Shown here piece by piece: positions 22,386-27,695 of a DNA stretch of 29,384 nucleotides. The number at the start of each line of letters is the position of its first letter. Position 1 is the stretch's first letter. The DNA lies in contig CAZHGD010000090.1 of assembly GCA_964531735.1 (NCBI GenBank), positions 1-29,384 on the forward strand, given 5' to 3'. Source of the stretch: CAZHGD01 sp964531735. GTDB lineage: Bacteria > Armatimonadota > UBA10988. The translations under genes and the position numbers were made by a program. Below the pieces are notes generated by a model. That model had not been told where the DNA came from and did no database searches. It worked only from the letters and a program-made list of their open reading frames with translations.

Positions 22386-23092
22386 ACGCGGGTGAGTGGG
22401 TCCACGCGGCGGCGTACCTGGTCGGCGCGGCCGTCTTGGTGCACGAGGCGCGCCGCCGCCGCCTGGCCACCGGCGGCATGGCGCTGGTGGGCGTGTGGGG
22501 CCTGGTCGGCGGCATCGTCGGCGCGCGCCTGGCCCACTGGCTGGTGGTGGAGCCGGCGCTGCTGGTGCGCCACCCGGTGGCGTTCCTGACGCCGGGCACC
22601 GGTGGGCGGACCATCCTCGGCGGCGTGGCCGGCGGCTGGCTGGCCGTGGAGATCGCCAAGCGGCGCCTGGGCATTCGGCGTTCGACGGGCGACGGCTTCG
22701 CCTTGGCGCTGGCCGCGGGCGAGGCCGTCGGCCGGCTGGGCTGCCACCTGGGCGGCTGCTGCCATGGGCGAGTATCGGCCGTGCCGTGGGCCATCTGGCA
22801 GCACGCCGCTTGGCGGCACCCGACACAGCTCTACTCGGCGGCCTATGCGCTGGTGTTGTACCTGGCCCTCCGGGCCGTGCGCGACCGGTTGCGGCACGAG
22901 GGTGAGCTGTTCGGCGCGTACCTGGTGGCCTTCGGGCTCGGCCGCCTGGTGCTCGAGTGCTGGCGCGACGACGCGGCCGTGGCCCTGGGCCTGTCCGCGG
23001 CGCAGTGGGCCGGCCTGGCGCTGGCCGCGGCCGGTGCGGTGCGGCTGGTCGGCCTGCCGCGGCCAGGTCAGCCGTCATCAGGAGGTGGGTGA
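22382..23092 (+). CDS. Prolipoprotein diacylglyceryl transferase (Lgt)-like membrane protein
   Basis: This 236-residue membrane protein has about six to seven helices. Lgt-family marks are GGRTILGGVAGG (74-85), GRLGCHLGGCCHGR (117-130), HPTQLYSA (146-153) and GLGRLVLECWRDD (185-197). True Lgt has HGG at the first site and GRxxNFxNxExxG at the second. Here the His is missing and the second site has Cys and His (Cys121, Cys126, Cys127), a variant seen in a broad Lgt-like subfamily of unknown activity. It may transfer a glyceryl or other lipid group to a different acceptor. The GTG at 22382 has AGGAG upstream and overlaps the radical SAM stop (GTGA), so translation is coupled. Shorter than E. 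coli Lgt (about 290 residues). Canonical lipoprotein maturation is not excluded. Confidence 0.83.
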   Translation: MNAGEWVHAAAYLVGAAVLVHEARRRRLATGGMALVGVWGLVGGIVGARLAHWLVVEPALLVRHPVAFLTPGTGGRTILGGVAGGWLAVEIAKRRLGIRRSTGDGFALALAAGEAVGRLGCHLGGCCHGRVSAVPWAIWQHAAWRHPTQLYSAAYALVLYLALRAVRDRLRHEGELFGAYLVAFGLGRLVLECWRDDAAVALGLSAAQWAGLALAAAGAVRLVGLPRPGQPSSGGG

Positions 23093-23430
23093 TGCCCACG
23101 CTTGGACCATCGCACAACCGGCGCGGCGCCAGCCCGGTGGCGGTCCGCGCCTGGGCGAGCGTGGCCACCTGCGCCTTCGCCTTGCCCGTGTTGCTGGCCG
23201 TCGCCATCTGGATCTGGAACCTGATCGATGAGCAGGAGCTGCAACCGGGCCAGACCACGCTCTGGCATCGCGAGGAGCTGCCGTTGGTCGCGGGCGTCGG
23301 GCTGCTGGTGGGCGGCGCGGCGCTGCTGACTGCGGCGCTGCTCGCCGGGCTGGTGGTCGCCTGGCGCGGGCGCGGGCGTCGTCGGTGCGTGTTTGGCGAG
23401 GCGGACGGCCCTCGGGCAGGTTCGAACTGA
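23092..23430 (+). CDS. Small two-helix membrane protein, unknown
   Basis: This 112-residue protein has two membrane helices (about residues 21-43 and 65-91) joined by a polar loop with DEQELQPGQTTLWHREE, and a basic arginine-rich end (WRGRGRRRC). The loop would face one side of the membrane and both ends the other; the positive ends suggest a loop outside the cytoplasm. I recognise no family. The ATG at 23092 shares a base with the stop of the Lgt-like gene (TGATG) and has GGAGG six bases before it, so it is part of the same unit and is the last of it. It could be an accessory subunit. The next gene starts 50 bases on. Confidence 0.7.
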   Translation: MPTLGPSHNRRGASPVAVRAWASVATCAFALPVLLAVAIWIWNLIDEQELQPGQTTLWHREELPLVAGVGLLVGGAALLTAALLAGLVVAWRGRGRRRCVFGEADGPRAGSN

Positions 23431-23480
23431 GGCGTAGCGTGGACTGCCGCGCTGGCGCGGCGGAGACGGAGGTACTGCAG

Positions 23481-24350
23481 ATGGGTGTGCTGGATCTGTT
23501 CCGGCTGGATGGCCAGGTGGCGCTGGTGACCGGTGCCGGCCGCGGCATCGGCCGCGTCTATGCGCTGGCGCTGGCCGAGGCCGGTGCCGATGTCGCCGTG
23601 GTGGAACTCGACGAGCCGACCGGCCGCCAGGTCGCCGAGGAGGTGGCCGCGCTGGGGCGGCGGTCGGTGTACCTGCGCTGCGACGTGCGCCGCGCCGACG
23701 AGGTCGAGGCCATGGTCGCCGCGGTGGTGGCGCAGCTCGGCGGACTCGACATCGCGGTCAACAACGCGTTCTCCGGCTCGGGCGACTGGTACGCCGTGGT
23801 CGACAGCGTGCTGAACTCGGTCTTCGTCTGCGCTCGGGCCGAGAGCGCGGTGATGGTGCCGCAGCAGCACGGGCGGATCATCAACACCGCGTCCATCTCC
23901 GGCACCGTGGCCAACTGCCGCGGCGAGGGCGGCGCCGCCTACTGCGCCAGCAAGGCCGGCGTGATCATGCTGACCAAGTGCCTGGCCGCCGACCTCGCGC
24001 CGCACAACATCACGGTCAACTGCATCAGCCCGACCTATGCACTGTCGCCGGTGAAGCGCACGGAGTCGGTGGAGGACCGGGCCCGCATCCGCGCCCTGCA
24101 CCCGCTGGGTTGGTACGAGCGCCCCGACGACCTGTGCGGCACGCTGGTCTACCTCGCCTCCGACGCGGCGGCCTACGTCACCGGGCGCGATCACATCGTC
24201 GACGGCGGTCACACCCTCAACGTCTGGCTCCAGCCGCCGCCGCGCGTGGCGCCGCCGCTGGTCAGCCTGGCCGACGAGGTGGTCTCACTGCGCCACGACC
24301 TGGACCAGATGGGCATCGCCTACGACGAGCACGTCGTCTCGGAGCGGTGA
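23481..24350 (+). CDS. SDR family oxidoreductase with C-terminal extension
   Basis: This 289-residue protein is a classical short-chain dehydrogenase/reductase. TGAGRGIG at 17-24 binds NAD(P), Asp68 lies in CDV, NNAFSGSG replaces the usual NNAG (94-101), Ser138 or Ser140 lies in NTASISG, and Tyr154-x3-Lys158 is in YCASK. The part between the NNAF motif and the next helix is about ten residues shorter than usual. After the normal ending (VTGRDHIVDGGHTLN) comes an unusual tail of about 45 residues (PPPRVAPPLVSLADEVVSLRHD...) that looks partly helical. The ATG at 23481 has GGAGG eight bases upstream; an in-frame extension to 23385 has no support. It may oxidise a sugar or polyol. The gap of 50 bases from the membrane cassette leaves its operon membership open. 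Confidence 0.9.
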   Translation: MGVLDLFRLDGQVALVTGAGRGIGRVYALALAEAGADVAVVELDEPTGRQVAEEVAALGRRSVYLRCDVRRADEVEAMVAAVVAQLGGLDIAVNNAFSGSGDWYAVVDSVLNSVFVCARAESAVMVPQQHGRIINTASISGTVANCRGEGGAAYCASKAGVIMLTKCLAADLAPHNITVNCISPTYALSPVKRTESVEDRARIRALHPLGWYERPDDLCGTLVYLASDAAAYVTGRDHIVDGGHTLNVWLQPPPRVAPPLVSLADEVVSLRHDLDQMGIAYDEHVVSER

Positions 24351-24391
24351 CGGCCGACTAGATACGGTATTCCCACCAAGCCAATCGAGTA

Positions 24392-24397
24392 TATACT
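24392..24397 (+). promoter_or_regulatory. Possible -10 element before a dehydrogenase gene
   Basis: TATACT lies in a short AT-rich patch (ATACGGTATTCC ... GTATATAC) that stands out from the surrounding GC-rich sequence, 38 bases before the ATG at 24435. No good -35 box lies 16-18 bases upstream, so an activator may be needed. Confidence 0.45.
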
Positions 24398-24434
24398 ACG
24401 GGCGGCGGGCGGCGGCTCGCCCGGAGGAGCCGTG

Positions 24435-25457
24435 ATGGCTTTGAAGATCGCTCTGGTGGGGACGGGCGGCGTGGCTCGTGGCAGCTACCTGCCTTACCTG
24501 ACGACGCGCGAGGACGTGTCGCTGAGCTACTACGACCGTGACGCGACGCGGTCGGCCGACTGCGTGACGCGGTTCGGCGGGCGGGCGGCGTCGTCGATGG
24601 CCGAACTGCTGGCCGACGATCCGGACGCGGTGCTGGTGCTGACGCCGGAGACCAAGCGCTATGAGGCGGCGCTGGAGGTGCTGTCGCATCACCCGCGCCG
24701 GATGCTGTTCGAGAAGCCGCTGGTGGCGCAGCGGGGCCAGGCCAACGTGACGGAGGACGACTTCCACCTGGCCAAGGAGGTGGTCGATCGCGCCACGGCC
24801 GCCGGCACGCAGACGGCGATGCTGTTCAACTACCGCTTCTTCGACCAGACGCTACGGGCGCAGCAGTTGGTGGCCGAGGGCGGCTTCGGCCGGCTCACGC
24901 AGGCGTCGCTGATGGTGCAGTACGCCTGCTGGAGCCACTGCATCGATCTGCTGGCGCTGTTCGGCGGCCCGTTGGCCGAGATCACCGCCCTGGCCGGGCA
25001 GACGCCCTACCAGAACGCGGTCGACGTGGCCGCGGCGTTCCGGCTGGTCAACGGGGCCACGGGCAGCATTCTGGGCACCAACGGCACGCAGTTCGCGCTG
25101 CCGCTGTACACCATGCTGTTCGCGTTCGAAGGCGGCATCCTGCGGTTCCACGACCTCGACGGTCCGCTGGAGGTGTTCCGCAACGGGCAGCGGTACAGCG
25201 AGACGCAGGCGCTGATTGGCAACCACTCCCGCTGGGACCAGTACACGGCCTCGTTTGCCAAGGCGCTGGCGGCCTACCTCGACTCGGTGGCGCAAGGCAC
25301 GCCACCGCCGGTGCCGTCGTCAGCGGGGTTGGCGGAGTTGCAGTTCGAGGGCGCGCTCCGGCGGTCGGCCGCGCTGGGCCGCCCGGTGCAGGTGCAGGAG
25401 GAGTTCCCGCTGGTACCGCACCAACCGGGTTGCGGGCCAAACTCCAGCTTGCCCTGA
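24435..25457 (+). CDS. Gfo/Idh/MocA family oxidoreductase
   Basis: This 340-residue protein is the third family member in the window. Its Rossmann site is ALVGTGGVARG (6-16), EKP is at 93-95 in LFEKPLVAQ, and His168 in ACWSHCIDLL is the likely catalytic residue. The C-terminal domain has the usual beta sheet with an LRFHDLDGP strand. The substrate is unknown; a sugar or cyclitol is expected. GGAGGA precedes a GTG (24432) and an ATG (24435); the ATG has the better spacing and is chosen. The gene probably has its own promoter (AT-rich patch near 24392). Its TGA at 25455 lies inside the left arm of a REP-like palindrome pair, so the end of this gene is embedded in a repeat. Confidence 0.92.
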   Translation: MALKIALVGTGGVARGSYLPYLTTREDVSLSYYDRDATRSADCVTRFGGRAASSMAELLADDPDAVLVLTPETKRYEAALEVLSHHPRRMLFEKPLVAQRGQANVTEDDFHLAKEVVDRATAAGTQTAMLFNYRFFDQTLRAQQLVAEGGFGRLTQASLMVQYACWSHCIDLLALFGGPLAEITALAGQTPYQNAVDVAAAFRLVNGATGSILGTNGTQFALPLYTMLFAFEGGILRFHDLDGPLEVFRNGQRYSETQALIGNHSRWDQYTASFAKALAAYLDSVAQGTPPPVPSSAGLAELQFEGALRRSAALGRPVQVQEEFPLVPHQPGCGPNSSLP

Positions 25458-25550
25458 GTAGCGGCGAAGCCGCGTATCGAAGGGCCGCAAGCCGGTGCTG
25501 GTCCGCGACCGGCCCCTCGATACGGCGCTACGCGCCTACTCGGGGCAAGC
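25447..25550. repeat. Inverted pair of REP-like palindromes (first copy)
   Basis: Two 40-base arms (25448-25487 and 25510-25549) face each other across a 22-base spacer and agree at 33 of 40 positions. Each arm is itself a small hairpin unit: CTTCGATAC or CCTCGATAC, then a 5-bp stem with a three-base loop, then TACTCAG or TACTCGG. The inner stems differ (GCGGC/GCCGC against GGCGC/GCGCC) but both still pair. The left arm overlaps the stop codon at 25455-25457. Lying between convergent genes, the whole pair can form a large hairpin and may act as a two-way terminator. Confidence 0.8.
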
Positions 25551-25584
25551 CCGGAGTGCGGGCCAGCATCGGTGTGGTCTGGTG

Positions 25585-26271
25585 CTACGCTGAGCTGTCG
25601 ACGCCCTGCCGCGGGCAGAGCTCGGCCACGTGACAGGTGCTGCACTGCGGCTTGCGCGCGGTGCAGCACTTGCGGCCGTGCCAGACCAGCAGGTGGCCCA
25701 GGTCGATCCAGTTCGACGGCGGGTAGGCCGCCATCAGGTCGCGCTCGATCTTGGCCGTGTTGACCTCTTCGGCCGTCAAGCCCAGGCGCCAGGCCAGGCG
25801 CTGCACATGGGTGTCTACCACCACGCCCTCGGCGCGGCCGAAGGCCGTGCCCAGCACCACGTTGGCGGTCTTGCGCGCCACGCCCGGCAGCTTGACCAGG
25901 TCGGCCATGCGCTCGGGCACGTCGCCGCCGAACTGCTCGACCAGCATGGCGCAGGCGCCGCGGATGCTCTTGGCCTTGTTGCGGAACAGGCCGATGGCGG
26001 CGATGGCCTGCTCCAACTCCTCCTGGCTGGCGGCGGCGAAGGCCGCCGCGTCCGGGTAGCGCGCGAACAGCTCCGGCGTGACCTTGTTGACCTGTTCGTC
26101 GGTCGTCTGCGCCGACAGGATGGTGGCCACCAGCAGTTGCAGCGGATTGGCGTGGAGCAGCGCGCAGCGCGGCTCGTAGAGTGTGCGCAGCCGCCGCAGA
26201 ATGGTGCTGGCGCGGCGCCGGCGGGCTTCGGTGGTCTCGTCCGCCACGGTGTCGGCGGTTACCTTGGCCAC
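25585..26271 (-). CDS. nth: Endonuclease III (DNA glycosylase/AP lyase)
   Basis: This 228-residue protein removes oxidised pyrimidines and cuts at abasic sites in base excision repair. The helix-hairpin-helix LPGVARKTANVVL (128-140) contains the catalytic Lys134, VVDTHV has Asp153, and a C-terminal [4Fe-4S] cluster is formed by Cys203-x6-Cys210-x2-Cys213-x5-Cys219. Length and order match the family, with about 15 extra N-terminal residues rich in Arg, Glu and Thr. The GTG at 26271 is one base after the stop of the mutarotase gene, with GAG close by; a GTG at 26247 is another possible start. It is probably translated from the mutarotase transcript although the functions are unrelated. Its 3' end faces the REP-like pair. 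Confidence 0.95.
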   Translation of the reverse strand: MAKVTADTVADETTEARRRRASTILRRLRTLYEPRCALLHANPLQLLVATILSAQTTDEQVNKVTPELFARYPDAAAFAAASQEELEQAIAAIGLFRNKAKSIRGACAMLVEQFGGDVPERMADLVKLPGVARKTANVVLGTAFGRAEGVVVDTHVQRLAWRLGLTAEEVNTAKIERDLMAAYPPSNWIDLGHLLVWHGRKCCTARKPQCSTCHVAELCPRQGVDSSA

Positions 26272-26272
26272 C

Positions 26273-27250
26273 TCACGCGCTCCCGAGGTCGACGGTCATG
26301 GTCCACTCGAACGGCTGACCCGCCGGCAGGTTGATCAGCCCGCGGCCGGTCTGCAGCGCGTTCGGCCAGCCGATCCACGGCTCGGGGCAGTAGTAGGCCC
26401 GCTCCGGGTTGCCGTACATCACGAACAGCAGACACTCGGGCGGCACGAACTCCGCGCCGGCACCGACGCTCTGCGAGACGGTGACGCGGAAGCCATCGGG
26501 CCAGGTGACGCTCATACAGGGCGCGCCCTGGATCTCGCCGAGGACGGTGTCGCGCCAGGCATGATCGCTCAGGCGGACGCCGTCGCTCAGGGCGACCGGG
26601 TGGGTCTGGCCGGTGACGAACCCCGGCTTGATCAACTCGTGCGCGGCGGTGGCGTTGGTGGCCATGACCACGTCGCCATAGGTCGGCCCGGCGGGCAGTG
26701 TCAGCGTGATGTGGTTGCCGATGGTGAACGGCAGGTCGACCTCGCTCCGGATGGTGACGATGCTGGTCAGCGCCTGGTCGGTGACGGTGTGCGTCAGCTC
26801 CAGGGCGAACGGCCAGGGATAGACCGCGCGGCTGGCCGCATCGTCGCTCAGCGCCAGCGTCACCGAGGCGCTGGCGGCGTCGGCGGCGTCACGTACCTGG
26901 ACCCACTCGCGGTGGCGGGCAAAGCCGTGAATGGGCAGGTCGTAGACTCGTCCGTCGCGCTCGAAGCAGCAATCGGTGGCGCCGGTGGCCAACCGCTCGG
27001 GCGTGAAGTTGCGCCCGACACAGGGCCACAGCAGCGGCATCCGCCCGGACCATTCGCCGGCCGCCGGCGGCTCGAAGGCGTTGGCGCGGTAGAGCAGTTC
27101 ACCGCGTCCGGCGACCATCAGCGAGCTGACGGCGCCACCGTCGAACGGCGCCACGGTGGCGGCGATGCGGCCGGACGGCGAGCGCAACAGCACGCCATCT
27201 TCGCCGCCGCCGCGCAGCGCGACGGGGGTCACGGAAGCCGAACTGGCCAT
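26273..27250 (-). CDS. Aldose 1-epimerase (mutarotase)-like protein
   Basis: This 325-residue protein is of the galactose mutarotase superfold. It has NFTPERLATGATDCCFE, LPIHGFAR with His108 (acid/base region), GNHITLTLP with His180, and CPEPWIGWPN with Glu290, the expected catalytic base. It interconverts the alpha and beta anomers of a hexose or a phosphorylated or modified sugar; the GNHIT block differs from the GHPYF of classical GalM, so the ligand may differ. It is cytoplasmic, with no signal peptide. The ATG at 27250 follows a good promoter with a leader of about 12 bases and no obvious GGAGG, though GGAG-like bases (GCGGAGACC) lie at suitable spacing. It is followed by nth on the same transcript. 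Confidence 0.88.
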   Translation of the reverse strand: MASSASVTPVALRGGGEDGVLLRSPSGRIAATVAPFDGGAVSSLMVAGRGELLYRANAFEPPAAGEWSGRMPLLWPCVGRNFTPERLATGATDCCFERDGRVYDLPIHGFARHREWVQVRDAADAASASVTLALSDDAASRAVYPWPFALELTHTVTDQALTSIVTIRSEVDLPFTIGNHITLTLPAGPTYGDVVMATNATAAHELIKPGFVTGQTHPVALSDGVRLSDHAWRDTVLGEIQGAPCMSVTWPDGFRVTVSQSVGAGAEFVPPECLLFVMYGNPERAYYCPEPWIGWPNALQTGRGLINLPAGQPFEWTMTVDLGSA

Positions 27251-27268
27251 GGGCGGTCTCCGCGCGCG

Positions 27269-27297
27269 AGTGTAGGGTGGGGTGGGGCTGAAGTCAA
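27269..27297 (-). promoter_or_regulatory. Sigma70-type promoter of the mutarotase-nth unit
   Basis: On the minus strand, TTGACT (27297-27292) is followed by 17 bases and TACACT (27274-27269). Start of transcription would be near 27262, giving a leader of about 12 bases. Confidence 0.75.
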
Positions 27298-27336
27298 GTC
27301 AGGCGACCGTTAACGCGGGGGCGGAGGCAGCGTCAT

Positions 27337-27420
27337 GGTTGGGCCACTGCCGCCACCGGTCCGCCAGCACTGCGGCAGCGACACGGTCGGGCAACTGCCG
27401 CCGCCGCTCCGCCAGCGCTG
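27337..27420. repeat. Two-copy 48-base tandem repeat
   Basis: A 36-base block starting at 27337 (GGTTGGGCCACTGCC...) recurs at 27385 (GGTCGGGCAACTGCC...) with five differences, so the repeat period is 48 bases. Each copy ends in CCGCCAGC-CTG; in the second copy this end doubles as the outer edge of the REP-like pair. It may be a remnant of repeat duplication. Confidence 0.65.
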
Positions 27421-27517
27421 AGGAGGCCGCAGGCCGTCTCGAAGTGCGGGGATGGTGCGGATCCCACCACGCCGCGCTTCGAGACGGGGCCGGCTGGCCC
27501 CTCCTCAGCGCTGGCGG
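27409..27517. repeat. Inverted pair of REP-like palindromes (second copy)
   Basis: The outer ends are a perfect 18-bp inverted repeat (27409-27426 and 27500-27517). Inner blocks at 27434-27449 and 27472-27487 pair over 16 bases with one G-T. Each half again reads CTTCGAGAC, a stem-loop, TCCTCAG. The stems are GGCC-TGC-GGCC on the left and GGGGCC-GGCT-GGCCCC on the right, different in length but both self-pairing. It is clearly related in plan to the pair at 25447-25550. Here it sits upstream of a kinase gene rather than between convergent genes. Confidence 0.8.
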
Positions 27518-27570
27518 TGCTGGTGCGACCGTGCCTGGTCTCGTCTCTGACTTAGCCCTGAGCCGCGCAC

Positions 27571-27599
27571 TTGCCCGGGCGCGCGGCAAATCGTATGGA
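27571..27599 (+). promoter_or_regulatory. Weak candidate promoter for the kinase gene
   Basis: TTGCCC (27571-27576), 17 bases, then TATGGA (27594-27599). Spacing is right but both boxes are poor, so this is tentative. Confidence 0.3.
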
Positions 27600-27614
27600 C
27601 CGGGGCACTCGTAG

Positions 27615-27632
27615 GGCGGGCATCTGCCCGCC
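27615..27632 (+). promoter_or_regulatory. Hairpin in the kinase leader
   Basis: GGCGGGCA (27615-27622) and TGCCCGCC (27625-27632) pair perfectly around two bases. It would be in the transcript leader, 64 bases before the GTG start. It could stabilise the message or attenuate it; no evidence decides. Confidence 0.45.
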
Positions 27633-27695
27633 GCCGGCAGGAGCGGCGCGGCGCTTGGCGAAGCGATGGTGTGACCTAATCACAGGAGGGCGCCG

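Larger units (their letters stand above)
27251..27695. other. Gene-free stretch with promoters and repeats
   Basis: These 445 bases between two divergent genes hold a minus-strand promoter (27269-27297), a two-copy 48-base tandem repeat (27337-27420), a REP-like inverted pair (27409-27517), a weak plus-strand promoter (27571-27599) and a small hairpin (27615-27632). I see no convincing coding frame; short frames here have neither ribosome sites nor family resemblance. Confidence 0.65.

Noticed and set aside
21570..24212. An open minus-strand frame of 880 codons opposite the radical SAM, Lgt-like and SDR genes.
   Set aside because: Antisense frames stay open in sequence of this GC content. 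This one has low-complexity Arg/Ala/Pro runs and no family pattern, while the opposite strand holds clear genes.
27282..27614. A plus-strand open frame of about 110 codons in the repeat-rich gap.
   Set aside because: It runs through the tandem repeat and the palindrome pair, has no ribosome site and shows no protein-like pattern.
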